NCBI GenBank assembly: GCA_045039925.1
Contig: CP108400.1
Location: 8,556,001 to 8,620,000, forward strand
DNA: 64,000 bases
From: Yinghuangia sp045039925
Lineage (GTDB): Bacteria; Actinomycetota; Actinomycetes; Streptomycetales; Streptomycetaceae
Direction of reading: 5' to 3'
This document shows positions 49,903-59,737 of this stretch, one piece after another. Each line of letters opens with the position of its first letter. The stretch's first letter is position 1. Position numbers and translations under genes: made by a program. The notes under the pieces are model-generated. The model saw nothing but the letters and a program-made list of their open reading frames with translations. It was not told the origin of the DNA and made no database searches.

Positions 49903-51823
49903 AGTCGTCCAGGTCCGGGCGCTTGGTCCATTCCCAGTAGTCGACCAGGCGCCACGGGCTGACGGTGTGGATGTCGCCGCTCTGGTTCTTGAACCACGAG
50001 TGCTTGATGGACGAGTGGGACCACACCAGGTTCTTGATCTCCGCCTGGTGGCGGGCGTGGTAGGCCTCGGCGACCTCGGCGCGCGGTTCCAGGGTGCGGT
50101 GGCCGTTGCGGACCAACTCGTCGATGCAGCCCGCGATGTAGCGCATCTGGCACTCGGAGTGGAAGATCAGGCTGCCGCCGTGCGCGAGGTTGGTGCCGGG
50201 GCCGTACATGCAGTAGAAGTTCGGGAAGTTGGGCACCGCGATCCCGAGGTAGGCGTTGGGCTCGTCGCCCCACTGGTCGGCGAGGACGGCACCGTCGCGG
50301 CCGACGATGTGCATGGGGTAGAGGTAGCGGTTCGCCTGGAAGCCGGTCGCGTAGACGATGATGTCGGCCTCGTGGCGTTCGCCGGAGGCGGTGACGACGG
50401 CGTCCTTCTCGATGCGGGCTATGCCCTCGCGTACCAGGTCCACGTTGTCGCGCTTGAGGGCCCGCAGCCAACTGCCGTTGTCCTGGAGGGTCCGCTTGCC
50501 GGTGGCCGGGTAGTCGGGGAGCACCTTCGCCAGCAGGGCCGGGTCGTCGCCGACCTGGCTGGTGATCCAGTCGGTGAAGATCTGCCGGGTGAAGTCGTTG
50601 CGCTCGCTGATGGACCGGTCCTGGTGCGGCCATTCGGGGTCGATGCGGGCGCTCATCAGGGCGCCGTCGCTGCCCGGCCAGAAGATCAGGAAGCGGTACC
50701 AGCGGCCGTAGAACGGGAGATGGCGCATCGCCCAGCGGACGCCGGGGCCGACCTTCTCGTGGTAGTTCGGATTGGGGAACATCCACTGCGCGGTGCGCTG
50801 GAAGACGGTCAGGTGCGCGACGTCCGGGGCGATGGTCGGGGCGATCTGGAAGCCGCTCGCGCCCGCGCCGATCTGGGCGACGCGCTTGCCCCGGTAGTCG
50901 ACCGAGTGGTCCCACTGCGCGGAGTGGAACGCGGGGCCCTCGAAGTCCTCGATGCCGGGGATGTCGGGGAGTTTCGGGCGGTTGAGCAGGCCCACCGCCG
51001 AGATGACCGCGCGGGCGGTCAGCACCTCGGTGGCGCCCTCGGGCGTGCGTACCGTCACCTGCCAGGTCGCGGACGGCTCGTCCCACACCGCGCCCACGAC
51101 CTCGGTGTCGAAGCGGATGTGCGGCTCGATCGCGTGACGCTTCATCACATCGTCGAAGTACCGCTGGAGTTCCGGCTGCTGCGAGAAGAACTCGGTCCAG
51201 TGGTCGCTGGGTTCGAACGAGTAGCAGTAGAAGTGGTTGCCGACGTCCACCCGGCAGCCGGGGTACGCGTTCTCCCACCACGTGCCGCCCACACCGGGGT
51301 TCTTCTCAATGACGGTGAACGGGATCCCGGCCTCCTTGAGCCGGATCCCGGCCAGCAGGCCCGACTGCCCGCAGCCGATGACCACCACGGGGAACGCCTC
51401 GCGCGCCGCGGCGTCCGCGTGCACCTCGACGCGGCGCGCGTCGAGCCCGTCGAGCTCCATCTCCTCCAGCAGCATCGGGACGTACTCCTCCGGCACGTCC
51501 TCGCACGCCACCCAGCTCATCATCTCCCGGATCAGCTCCGGCCCCGGCGGAGGCGGCAGGACGCAGCCGCCGTCGCGGTACGCCTTGATCGCCTCCAGCG
51601 CCATCCGCCGCGCCTCGGCCTTCTCCTCCTCGGGCAGGAACCCCTGCACCTCGTTCAGCACCAGCATGCGCGGCCGGATCGGCCCGCGGATGTACGACGG
51701 GTCGCCGGTCAGGTGGACGAGGGAGAGGAGCAGCGTCGGGACGCTCACATCCTCCAGCGCGGCCGCGATCGCCGCATCGTCGTCGGTGATCGGCAGGCCG
51801 GCATGCGGGTTCGTGGCACTCAT
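49889..51823 (-). CDS. Flavoprotein monooxygenase, Baeyer-Villiger type
   Basis: 644 residues from ATG 51823. About 130 N-terminal residues precede the first FAD motif VVVIGCGQSGLLAGIRL, as in 4-hydroxyacetophenone-monooxygenase-like enzymes. The Baeyer-Villiger fingerprint FEGPAFHSAQWDHS and the NADPH motif VAQIGAGASGFQIAPTI are both present, with YATGFQANRY downstream. It would insert oxygen next to a ketone using NADPH and O2. Its stop codon lies within the end of the NLR gene (14-bp tail-to-tail overlap). Substrate unknown. Confidence 0.92.
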   Translation of the reverse strand: MSATNPHAGLPITDDDAAIAAALEDVSVPTLLLSLVHLTGDPSYIRGPIRPRMLVLNEVQGFLPEEEKAEARRMALEAIKAYRDGGCVLPPPPGPELIREMMSWVACEDVPEEYVPMLLEEMELDGLDARRVEVHADAAAREAFPVVVIGCGQSGLLAGIRLKEAGIPFTVIEKNPGVGGTWWENAYPGCRVDVGNHFYCYSFEPSDHWTEFFSQQPELQRYFDDVMKRHAIEPHIRFDTEVVGAVWDEPSATWQVTVRTPEGATEVLTARAVISAVGLLNRPKLPDIPGIEDFEGPAFHSAQWDHSVDYRGKRVAQIGAGASGFQIAPTIAPDVAHLTVFQRTAQWMFPNPNYHEKVGPGVRWAMRHLPFYGRWYRFLIFWPGSDGALMSARIDPEWPHQDRSISERNDFTRQIFTDWITSQVGDDPALLAKVLPDYPATGKRTLQDNGSWLRALKRDNVDLVREGIARIEKDAVVTASGERHEADIIVYATGFQANRYLYPMHIVGRDGAVLADQWGDEPNAYLGIAVPNFPNFYCMYGPGTNLAHGGSLIFHSECQMRYIAGCIDELVRNGHRTLEPRAEVAEAYHARHQAEIKNLVWSHSSIKHSWFKNQSGDIHTVSPWRLVDYWEWTKRPDLDDFTTA

Positions 51824-52026
51824 GGACGAACGGCTCCGTAATCGCGACGACGATTGATGAGCGCACATTAGAACCGGAAGGCGACGGCTTCAACACATCC
51901 CCGTGTGCAGTCCCGCGGACCAGGGGGTTTCGCCGGGCCTCGGCCCTTCGTCAGGCCCCGGCCGACGGGTCCCGCGGGCACGGGGCCGACGGGCGGGGGT
52001 CCGCCAGGCGCGGGGCTGACGGCGCG

Positions 52027-53508
52027 TCACCAGGGGGACGGGGCGTAGTCCTTGAGGAAGCAGGCGTACAGGTCCTCGCCCTGTTCGCCGCGGACGATGG
52101 GGTCGTAGACGCGCGCGGCGCCGTCGACGAGGTCGAGCGGGGCGTGGAAGCCCTCGTCGGCCAGGCGCATCTTGGTGGGGTGCGGGCGCTCGTCGGTGAT
52201 CCAGCCGGTGTCGACGGCGGTCATCAGGATCCCGTCGCCGAGCATCTCCTGCGCGCTGGTGCGCGTCAGCATGTTCAGCGCGGCCTTGGCCATGTTGGTG
52301 TGCGGGTGGCCCGGACCCTTGTAGCCGCGGCTGAACTGGCCTTCCATCGCCGAGACGTTCACCACGTACTTGCGGCGCGCCGCCGCCGCGGCCATGGCCG
52401 GACGCAGGCGGCTCACCAGGATGAACGGCGCCGTCACGTTGCACAGCTGCACTTCGAGCAGCTCGATCGGGTCGACCTCGTGGACGCGCTGCACCCAGCT
52501 GTTGGACGCGTCCAGGTCGGGGATCAGGCCGCCCGCGTCGATCGCGGTGCCCGCCTCGATGCGGGCGGGCGTCGCCGAGCCACTGGTGAGCGCGAGCGCC
52601 GTCAGGGCGTGCGGGTCGAGGTCGGTCGTCGGCGCCGGCGCGGAGGCCAAGGGCGCCACGCCGGCCGGGAGCGCGGAGGGCAGGGCCACGTGCCCCGACC
52701 CCGCGATGTGGCCGAAAGTGATCGACTCGGGCAGCTCGCCGGCCGGGAGCGGGCCCTCCTCCGCGGCGATGAGCGCGGCGTACGCCTGCGGGGTGCGGCG
52801 TACCGTCTGCGCCGCGTTGTTGACGAGGATGTCGAGCGGACCGGCCTCCGCGACGGAGTCGGCCAGCGCGATCACCTGGGCGGGGTCGCGCAGGTCGATG
52901 CCGACGACGCGCAGCCGGTGGATCCACTCGTCGCTGTCCGGCATCGCCTTGAAGCGGCGGATCGCGTCGTTGGGGAAGCGCGTGGTGATGGTGGTGTGCG
53001 CGCCGTCCCGCAGCAGGCGCAGCGCGATGTACATGCCGATCTTCGCGCGGCCGCCGGTCAGCAGCGCGCGGCGGCCGGTCAGGTCGGCACGCGCGTCGCG
53101 GCGCTCGCGGTTGAGCTTGGCGCACGGCGGACAGAGCTGGTGGTAGAACGCGTCGACCTCGACGTACTTCTGCTTGCAGATGTAGCAGCCGCGCGCCCGC
53201 TGGAGTATCCCGGCCAGCTCGCCGACGGTCGACGTGCTGATCGGGATGCCCTGCGTCTCGTCGTCGATGCGGTCCGGGGAACCCGTCGCGGTGGCCGCGA
53301 TGACGGCCTGGTCGGAGGCCTGGAGGCGGGCTTTGCGCTCCGCGCGGCGGCGTTCCTTGACGCTCTTGAAGATGTGCGCGGTGGCCTCGCGGACGCGTAC
53401 CGCGTCCGGGTGCTCGGTCGGCAGACCGTCGAGTTCCGCGATGACGGAAAGGCAGACGGCCAGGCGCTCGGGGTCGATGCCCGGAGCCTCGTCGTTACTC
53501 GTTGTCAT
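52027..53508 (-). CDS. SDR oxidoreductase with N-terminal zinc-ribbon-like module
   Basis: 493 residues from ATG 53508 (AGAGGG just upstream). Residues about 95-130 carry CYICKQKY and LCPPCAKLN, two CxxC pairs 20 residues apart that should bind zinc. The SDR part follows: ALLTGGRAKIGMYIALRLL, ILVNNAAQTV, then an unusually long insertion of about 100 residues, VNVSAMEGQFS and HTNMAKAALNMLTR where the catalytic Tyr position of YxxxK reads HTNMAK, so the tyrosine may be replaced. It ends with DTGWITDERPHP. It lies directly downstream of the siderophore decarboxylase on the same strand and may be read through, but its function is unclear. Confidence 0.82.
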   Translation of the reverse strand: MTTSNDEAPGIDPERLAVCLSVIAELDGLPTEHPDAVRVREATAHIFKSVKERRRAERKARLQASDQAVIAATATGSPDRIDDETQGIPISTSTVGELAGILQRARGCYICKQKYVEVDAFYHQLCPPCAKLNRERRDARADLTGRRALLTGGRAKIGMYIALRLLRDGAHTTITTRFPNDAIRRFKAMPDSDEWIHRLRVVGIDLRDPAQVIALADSVAEAGPLDILVNNAAQTVRRTPQAYAALIAAEEGPLPAGELPESITFGHIAGSGHVALPSALPAGVAPLASAPAPTTDLDPHALTALALTSGSATPARIEAGTAIDAGGLIPDLDASNSWVQRVHEVDPIELLEVQLCNVTAPFILVSRLRPAMAAAAARRKYVVNVSAMEGQFSRGYKGPGHPHTNMAKAALNMLTRTSAQEMLGDGILMTAVDTGWITDERPHPTKMRLADEGFHAPLDLVDGAARVYDPIVRGEQGEDLYACFLKDYAPSPW

Positions 53509-53557
53509 GCCCTCTGCCGTTTCCGTACTCGATCCCGCGACGCTCAACCGCTGAACT

Positions 53558-54787
53558 CTACGTACGCTGCCCGGCCCCCGCCAAATAGTGGAAGGTCGGG
53601 GGCGCGTGCATGAGGAAGTCGCGGTGCGAGATGTTCCACGCGTACGCCCCCGCCATCGCGAACACGATCCGGTCGCCCGCGCGCACCGCACCCGGCACCG
53701 GGACCCGCGCGGCCAGCACGTCCTTGGGCGTGCACAGCTGGCCGACGACGGTCACCGGCTCGCCGGAGGCGCTCGGGCGCGGCCACGCGTACGGCCACGC
53801 GTCGCGCGCCAGCACCGCGAACGGCTGGGCGTGCCCGCGCGCGACGGGGGTGCGCAGGTGGTGCGTCCCGCCGCGGACGACCGCGAAGGCCTGCCCGCGG
53901 CTGTGCTTGACGTCCAGCACGTCGGTCACGTACCAGCCGTGGTACGCCGCGACCGCCCGCCCCGGCTCGATCCGCAGCACCGGGCCGCCGGCCCGCACGA
54001 GGCCGCCCAGCGCCTTGCCGTACGCCGCCCAGTCGAACCTCGCCGCCGGATCCCGGTAGTCGACGGCCATCCCGCCGCCGACCCCGACCTCCCGCAGGTC
54101 GGTGCGGTTGCGGTCCGCCCACGCGTCGGCCCAGGCCAGCAGCCTGGCCGCCACCTCCCCGAGGTCGTCCGCGTCCAGACCGCTCGCAAGGTGCGCGTGC
54201 AGTCCGCGAAGGCGCACCCGCGGCTCGTCCGCGATCAGCCGCGCGCAGCGGTCCAGCACCGACGGGTCCATGCCGAACGGTGTGGGACCCCCGCCCATCG
54301 TCAGCGGCGCGCCCTCGCCGCCGGGCAGCTCGATCGGCGGGTTGACGCGCAGGAGGACGTCGACCGTGCGGCCCGTGGCACGCGCGAGGGCGGCCACCCG
54401 GTAGGTCTCCTGCTCGCTCTCGACGTGCAGGCGGTGGACGCCCGAGCCGATCGCGTCCGCCAGTTCCGCGGGCGTCTTGCCCGGCCCGCCGAACGCGACC
54501 GGCTTCCCGGGCACCGCGTCGCGCACGTGCGCGTACTCGCCGCCCGACGCGACCTCGAAGCCGTGCACATGCGCCGCCACCGCGCGCAGGACCTCGGCGT
54601 CGGGGTTGGCCTTGGCCGCGTAGTACAGCTCGACGTCCGGCGGCAGGGCGGCGGCGATGGACGCCACATGGTCGCGCAGGCCGGGCAGGTCGTGGACGTA
54701 CGCCGGGAGCCGGCCGTCCGGCAGCGCGCCCGCGTACGCGCGCACGGCGTCGGGGATCCGCACCGGGGCGGCCTCCGCTCCGCTCAC
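53558..54787 (-). CDS. PLP-dependent decarboxylase of a siderophore operon (DapDC/SbnH-like)
   Basis: 409 residues. GTG 54787 overlaps the stop of the upstream IucA/IucC gene (GTGA) and has GGGAGG before it. PLP lysine is in ELYYAAKANPDAEV; the phosphate loop is VGVGGGMAVDY; HAHLASGLD and the cysteine motif GQLCTPKDVLA plus MAGAYAWNI complete the alanine-racemase-fold decarboxylase pattern. In staphyloferrin B biosynthesis SbnH, a member of this fold, decarboxylates a citryl-diaminopropionate intermediate. A similar step on an assembly intermediate is a good inference here. Confidence 0.9.
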   Translation of the reverse strand: MSGAEAAPVRIPDAVRAYAGALPDGRLPAYVHDLPGLRDHVASIAAALPPDVELYYAAKANPDAEVLRAVAAHVHGFEVASGGEYAHVRDAVPGKPVAFGGPGKTPAELADAIGSGVHRLHVESEQETYRVAALARATGRTVDVLLRVNPPIELPGGEGAPLTMGGGPTPFGMDPSVLDRCARLIADEPRVRLRGLHAHLASGLDADDLGEVAARLLAWADAWADRNRTDLREVGVGGGMAVDYRDPAARFDWAAYGKALGGLVRAGGPVLRIEPGRAVAAYHGWYVTDVLDVKHSRGQAFAVVRGGTHHLRTPVARGHAQPFAVLARDAWPYAWPRPSASGEPVTVVGQLCTPKDVLAARVPVPGAVRAGDRIVFAMAGAYAWNISHRDFLMHAPPTFHYLAGAGQRT

Positions 54788-56532
54788 GCCTCCCACGGCT
54801 GCGCCTCCTTCGCTCCCGCGTCGTGCGCGCCGTACAGGAACGCCGCGCCCAGCGGGCTCGGCAGCGCCACGTAGCCTGCCTCGCGGTCGGCGACGCGCTG
54901 CCAGCGCGTCATCAGGTTGGCCTTGGCCGGCAGCGGGACCCCGGAGAGGAGGGCCCGCAGCGGCGGCGGGCAGCCGTACTCGCGGGCGTAGTCGCGCAGT
55001 ACGCGCCGCACCTGCCCCCACAACCGCGCCTCGGCGGCCGGGCACAGGTCGGCCAGCGCCGCCGCCATCTCGCCGATGTGGTTGACGAGCAGGCAGTAGA
55101 CGACGCGGTTCCAGCCGCGCTCGGCGTCGTACGTCATCGCCGCCGCGACCCGCGCGGGCAGTGCGTCCAGGGCGGGGCCGTGCCGGTCGGCGAGCAGCTT
55201 CGTGCCCTCCAGGTCGCGGAACACCATGCGCACCGGCCGCCCGTCGCCGTCCACGCTGACCAGCACGTTCTGCAGGTGCGGTTCCAGGACGACGCCGTGC
55301 CCGAAGAACATGGTGAGCACCGGCGGCACCAGCAGCGCGAGGTACGCCTCCCACCACGCCGCGACCCGTTCGGCCGTCGGATCCGGGAGCAGCCGCGAGA
55401 CGTGCGCGTCGGACAGCGCGTACTCGTCGGCAACGGCCGCTGCCAGCAGGGGAGTTCCCGCGTCTTCGGTCGGTTGCACACCGTCCCGCACGATCACGCC
55501 CAGGCCTTCGAGCAAGGCCGTGTCGTGCAGGTCGACGCTGCGGTACGCCGGTTCCGGCAGCAGCGCGAACCCCGGGTGCCGCTCGGCGGTCCGCCGCACG
55601 GGCTCCGCCAGGATGCGGGTCAGGGCGACGGCGCCCGCGAGTTCGTACGCGGCGTTCTTGCGCACACAGTTGGTGATCCGCAGGTCGAGGCTGAACTTCA
55701 GGAAGCAGCCGTCGCCCGCGAGGGTGCGCACCGAGGCCGTCGGTGCGAACTCCGGTCCGCCGAGGCCGAGGTCCAGCATCCGCCCGTCGGCCAGCGCGCC
55801 GCGCAGGGCGGCGTTCCCGGCGAGCAGTCCGAACTGCCAGGGGTGGACCGGCAGCAGGCGGTAGCCGTCGGGTGCGGGCGCCAACGCGTCCACGGCCGCC
55901 AGCGCATCGGGACGGGCCGCGTCCTCGACCACGAGGTCCCGGCGGACCGCGAGCAGCCGCAGCGGGAACGACCGGGCGGTCTCCGGCCCGTAGCGAGCGC
56001 GCTCCCGGTCGACGCCGCCGTGCGCCTTGGGTGCGGGGTGGAAGCGGTGTCCAAAGGCGAGGGCCTGTTCGGATGCGAGATATCGGTTCGCGGCCCGCGG
56101 CCGCCCGCCGAGCCCGTCGAGGATCGCGGCGGTCGTGTCGCGGCTGGAGCGCACCTGGCCCACGAACTCGTCGTTGACGGTCCCGCCGCGTAACTCCAGT
56201 TCACCGGCCACCAGTTCGGCTAACTCGAACCAGTCCAGCTCCCGCCAGCCGCGCGGGCCGTGCCGGTACGCGGGACCGTGGAAGCGGTGCGCGCCGGTCA
56301 ACGAGGTGCGGCGGACCCGGACACGCAGGAGGGCGTCGGCGCGGGGGAGGCGGATCAGCAGGTGCCCGTCGGTGACGGCGGCTTGGTGCTCGGGTCCGGA
56401 GACTTCACGGAGAAGGCAGTTCAGCAGTGTGTGGGTGGTCGCCACGTCGGCTGTCGGGACTTCCGGTGGCCGGCTGTCCGGCGCGGGGCCCGGAGGGATC
56501 GACGGGCCTGCGGCGGTCGCGGCATTGGGCAT
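54784..56532 (-). CDS. IucA/IucC-family NIS synthetase, copy 1
   Basis: 582 residues from ATG 56532 (AAGGAG five bases upstream). Conserved elements: LLPVHPWQFG, FLKFSLDLRITNCVRKN and LEPHLQNVLVSVDGDG, covering the ATP- and carboxylate-binding residues, and MVFRDLEGTKL. These enzymes adenylate a carboxylate such as citrate and couple it to an amine or alcohol. It is the third gene after the ATP-grasp and copy 2 genes. The specific substrate cannot be assigned. Confidence 0.92.
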   Translation of the reverse strand: MPNAATAAGPSIPPGPAPDSRPPEVPTADVATTHTLLNCLLREVSGPEHQAAVTDGHLLIRLPRADALLRVRVRRTSLTGAHRFHGPAYRHGPRGWRELDWFELAELVAGELELRGGTVNDEFVGQVRSSRDTTAAILDGLGGRPRAANRYLASEQALAFGHRFHPAPKAHGGVDRERARYGPETARSFPLRLLAVRRDLVVEDAARPDALAAVDALAPAPDGYRLLPVHPWQFGLLAGNAALRGALADGRMLDLGLGGPEFAPTASVRTLAGDGCFLKFSLDLRITNCVRKNAAYELAGAVALTRILAEPVRRTAERHPGFALLPEPAYRSVDLHDTALLEGLGVIVRDGVQPTEDAGTPLLAAAVADEYALSDAHVSRLLPDPTAERVAAWWEAYLALLVPPVLTMFFGHGVVLEPHLQNVLVSVDGDGRPVRMVFRDLEGTKLLADRHGPALDALPARVAAAMTYDAERGWNRVVYCLLVNHIGEMAAALADLCPAAEARLWGQVRRVLRDYAREYGCPPPLRALLSGVPLPAKANLMTRWQRVADREAGYVALPSPLGAAFLYGAHDAGAKEAQPWEA

Positions 56533-56576
56533 GTAACTCCTTCGCGGAACTGACGCGACTGACGCGACCTCGCCGC

Positions 56577-58337
56577 TCACCGCGTGCCCGCCCGGGGCAC
56601 ACTCCGCACAACCGGCACGGTGACAGCTTGGGGAGCAAGGTAGTTGGGTCCGGTCCACGCGTAGTGCTTGTTGATGTCGGACGCCCCGGAGCGCGCCTTG
56701 TCCAGCAGCGTACCCGCCGTGACCATGAGCTTCACGGGCATCAACCGCCCCGTGAACAACCGGTCGTGCAGCAGCGGGAAGTCCGGTGAGTCCGGGTGCC
56801 GGGCGGCGGCCGCCTCAAGTCGGCTGCGCAGCAAGGACATCAGCCCCGGAAGCCCGGCCCGTCCCGCCGCCGCGAGCGCGATCAGCGGCGCCGCGGCGCA
56901 GAGGTGGAGGGTGATGGTGGTGAACAGGTCGGCCAGCGGCGCGCCGTCGGCGACGGGGATCCGGGGGTCGTGGAACGGCACCGCTTCGGCCGCTTCGCCC
57001 AGCCGCGTCCGCACCCGGCCGGTCAGCACGCGCGGGCTGTCGTTGTCTTTGAGCAGCAGGCGCAGCCGCGTGCGGCCGCCGCCGTCGCGGTCCAGCACGA
57101 GGGACGTGTTCTGTTGATGGGATTCCAACGCGATGCCGTAGCGCAGCCACAGGGTGACGTGCCAGTCGAGGAGCAGGCGCAGGTACGTGTCGTACAGCGC
57201 GATCGGGTCGCCGTCGAAGTACTCGTCCGCCAGCGACTCCACGACCATGCGCCCGCCCGGGCTCGTGGCCGCCAGTGCCGCGACGGCCACCACGCGCGCG
57301 CCGTCGAGTCCGGGCGGGTGGCGGCGTACGAGGAATCCCGCGAGTTCGTGCCCGGCGTGGCCGTGGGTGCGTTCGTCGGCGACCAGGATCCGGTGGCGGA
57401 ACCGCGGTTCGGCGTCGAGGACGAGGCGGAGCAGGTGCGTGCCGGCGTCCCCGTCGGTGAGCGAACCCGGCGTGATGGTGCGCCGGTTCTTCAGCCCGAG
57501 CGTGCTGGTGGCGAGCGGGAGCTTCAGATGCTCCTCGGTGTGGTCGAGCGGGACCACGGACCGCATGGACAGGGTCGGGGCGACGGTGAGGTAGGGCTCG
57601 GCGGCGTGGTGGACGCCGGGTACGGCGGCCTGCACCGCGCGGGGATCGGTCAACGGGTGGACCGGGAAGGCGAGGTGCGACGCGTCGTACCGGTCGGGAA
57701 GGCCCAGGCGCGACGGTGTCGGCCACCACTGCGGGAGTTCGCCGCGCACGGTGGCCGAGGGGTGCGGCACGGCGGCCCATCGGAGCGCGAAGGTCGGCAG
57801 GAACTCGGGTGCGTGACCGCGGAGTTGTCCTTCGGACAGACCGACCCGGCAGCGTGCCGTCGGATACGCGGGGTGGTCGTGGTACGCCGCGACGGTGTCG
57901 TAGACGAGGCTTCCCGCGATGCCGCGGGCGGGTTCTCCGGCCAGGCGTGCGAAGACGTCGTCGCGGTGGCGCTCGTGCAGGCGTACGGTCGCCAGCGCGG
58001 CGCGGCACTCGTCGGCGAATGCGGCGAAGCCCTCGGCGTCGTCGGCGTCCTCGGGACCGGTTCCGGCGGCGAGGAAGCCGAGCAGCGCCTCCAGCCCGGT
58101 GAGCCGCCGTGCGTCCTCGATCAGCGCGGGCCCGCGGGCTGTGAGGTCGCAGAGGAACGATCCCTGACGTACCGGAAGTTCGGCGGTACGCGAGCCCGAG
58201 TGCACGGTCAGCCAGGGCCCGTCCGCCCGGTGGTCGACGGTGCCGGTCGTGCGCAGGTCGTGGATGTCCTCGCGCAGGCAGGCGTCGAGGATCCGCACGC
58301 ACAGGTCGTCCTCGGGCCGATGCGCCGGAACGCTCAC
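56577..58337 (-). CDS. IucA/IucC-family NIS synthetase, copy 2 (variant HPW motif)
   Basis: 586 residues. GTG 58337 overlaps the ATP-grasp stop (GTGA) with GGGAG upstream. The family elements are HLAFPVHPLTDPRAV (HPW replaced by HPL), KLPLATSTLGLKN, and LESHQQNTSLVLDRDG. The last gives the typical EHxQN-like signature as ESHQQN. With copy 1 it would perform the second condensation. The altered HPW may tune specificity. Spacing to copy 1 is 44 bases. Confidence 0.9.
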   Translation of the reverse strand: MSVPAHRPEDDLCVRILDACLREDIHDLRTTGTVDHRADGPWLTVHSGSRTAELPVRQGSFLCDLTARGPALIEDARRLTGLEALLGFLAAGTGPEDADDAEGFAAFADECRAALATVRLHERHRDDVFARLAGEPARGIAGSLVYDTVAAYHDHPAYPTARCRVGLSEGQLRGHAPEFLPTFALRWAAVPHPSATVRGELPQWWPTPSRLGLPDRYDASHLAFPVHPLTDPRAVQAAVPGVHHAAEPYLTVAPTLSMRSVVPLDHTEEHLKLPLATSTLGLKNRRTITPGSLTDGDAGTHLLRLVLDAEPRFRHRILVADERTHGHAGHELAGFLVRRHPPGLDGARVVAVAALAATSPGGRMVVESLADEYFDGDPIALYDTYLRLLLDWHVTLWLRYGIALESHQQNTSLVLDRDGGGRTRLRLLLKDNDSPRVLTGRVRTRLGEAAEAVPFHDPRIPVADGAPLADLFTTITLHLCAAAPLIALAAAGRAGLPGLMSLLRSRLEAAAARHPDSPDFPLLHDRLFTGRLMPVKLMVTAGTLLDKARSGASDINKHYAWTGPNYLAPQAVTVPVVRSVPRAGTR

Positions 58338-59560
58338 GGACGGATCTCCCACGACCGCGCGGCGACGAACCGGGCCACGGCCGCGTCGGTCCGCTCCTGG
58401 TCCGGGCCCACCGCCCGCACCACCCCCAGGTAGTCGCGGTTGGTCCCGGTGAACGGCGCCGCGGTGCCGACCGTGCGCAGCGGCCGGTAGGCCAACTCCA
58501 CCCCGTCGTCCGCCAGATCCTCGGCCGCCGGGGCCGCGACGAGGGTGCCGCCCGCCCGCGCGCAGATGTACTCGACGCGGGCGCGGCGGCCCGACGGCGC
58601 GTCCACCGGCCGCTCCGGCAGGTCCGATGCCGCGGGCAGCGACTCGCCGAGGTGGACCCGCAGCACGTGCTCGAAGACCGGGACTTCCAGCAGGTCGCGC
58701 AGCAGCAGATCGCACTGGTCGCCGATGATGCGGTAGTTGACCTCGATGATCCGGGCCCGGCCGGCCGCGACGACGTACTCGGTGTGGCACGCGCCGAAGC
58801 CCACGCCGAGGGCGTCCAGGGCGCGTTCCACCTGGGCGACGACCCCGGCGCCGGGCGCCGGGTCGAAGGCCATGCTCTCCTCGACGAACGTCGGCGGGGC
58901 CGACAGCCGCGTGCGGAACCCGCCGAGCACGTGCCGGACCCGGCCGTCGCCCAGCGTCTCCAGGGTGCGCAGGTCCCCGCGCAGGAACTCCTCGACGACG
59001 AGCGCGATTCCGGGCGTACGCTCGCGGATCCCGCGGCAGCGGGCCAGCAGTTCGCGTTCGTTGCGGACGAGGTGGACGTCCTCGCTGGCGACGCCCTCGC
59101 GCGGCTTGACCACGGCCGGGTACGGCACGTCGACGGCGGCCGGCGCGCCCGGGTCGAGGTCGCCCGGGAGTTCGGCGGTCCACACGGAGTCGACGCCCGC
59201 GTCCGCGAGATGACGCCGCATCAGGGCCTTGTTCTTGGCCCGCAACGTGGCGCGCCAGTCCTTGCCCGGCAGCCCGTACCAGTCGGCGGCGAGGGCGGTC
59301 TGGGGTTGCAGGTGGTCGCTGTTGCCGAACACCGCGTCGGGGGAGGGGCCGTGCGACATGGCGGCGATCAGGGCCCGGAAGTCGCGTACGTCGCATTCGA
59401 CTATGCGGGCGGGGGCGGCGGCCGAACCGGCGTACGCCGCCTTGTGCGGGTCCGCCCGGTCGGTGAACACCGTGACTTCCAGGCCGAGTTCGGCGGCGGC
59501 GGGGAGGAAGCCCTCGGTGACGGAGTCGGTGGGGTTGAGGGCCACCAGGTGGAGTTGCAA
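58334..59560 (-). CDS. ATP-grasp ligase of the siderophore operon (TTG start)
   Basis: 408 residues. The start is TTG 59560, supported by GGAGGG four bases upstream and by the normal N-terminal strand QLHLVALNPTDSV. ATP-grasp features: FGNSDHLQPQTALAADWYGL, VVKPREGVASEDVHLV, VVEEFLRGD and IIEVNYRIIGDQ (Mg-binding Glu/Asn). Such ligases form amide bonds through acyl phosphates. In this operon it may add an amino acid or dipeptide to the citrate-type core, a step normally done by another NIS synthetase. The TTG start may lower its translation. Confidence 0.88.
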   Translation of the reverse strand: MQLHLVALNPTDSVTEGFLPAAAELGLEVTVFTDRADPHKAAYAGSAAAPARIVECDVRDFRALIAAMSHGPSPDAVFGNSDHLQPQTALAADWYGLPGKDWRATLRAKNKALMRRHLADAGVDSVWTAELPGDLDPGAPAAVDVPYPAVVKPREGVASEDVHLVRNERELLARCRGIRERTPGIALVVEEFLRGDLRTLETLGDGRVRHVLGGFRTRLSAPPTFVEESMAFDPAPGAGVVAQVERALDALGVGFGACHTEYVVAAGRARIIEVNYRIIGDQCDLLLRDLLEVPVFEHVLRVHLGESLPAASDLPERPVDAPSGRRARVEYICARAGGTLVAAPAAEDLADDGVELAYRPLRTVGTAAPFTGTNRDYLGVVRAVGPDQERTDAAVARFVAARSWEIRP

Positions 59561-59604
59561 ACGTCCCTCCAGGTGTTCGGATGCCCGTGCCGCGCCGCCC
59601 GGGT

Positions 59605-59641
59605 GGCGGGGGCCGTGGGTGGACGGTCCACGGCCCCCGCC
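59605..59641. terminator. 14-bp hairpin between binding-protein and biosynthesis genes
   Basis: Perfect stem (59605-59618 with 59628-59641), nine-base loop, in the 177-bp gap after the binding-protein gene. It can partly end transcription so the lipoprotein is made in excess, while read-through feeds the biosynthetic genes. No separate promoter was recognised. Confidence 0.65.
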
Positions 59642-59737
59642 TCGTGCCGGGCGGGTAGGCGCGGCGGGCTCCGGGTGATGCGCCCGGTCCGGCGCGGGCT
59701 CGGTCTGCTGCCGTGCCCGCTTCCGGTGCGGGCCCGG

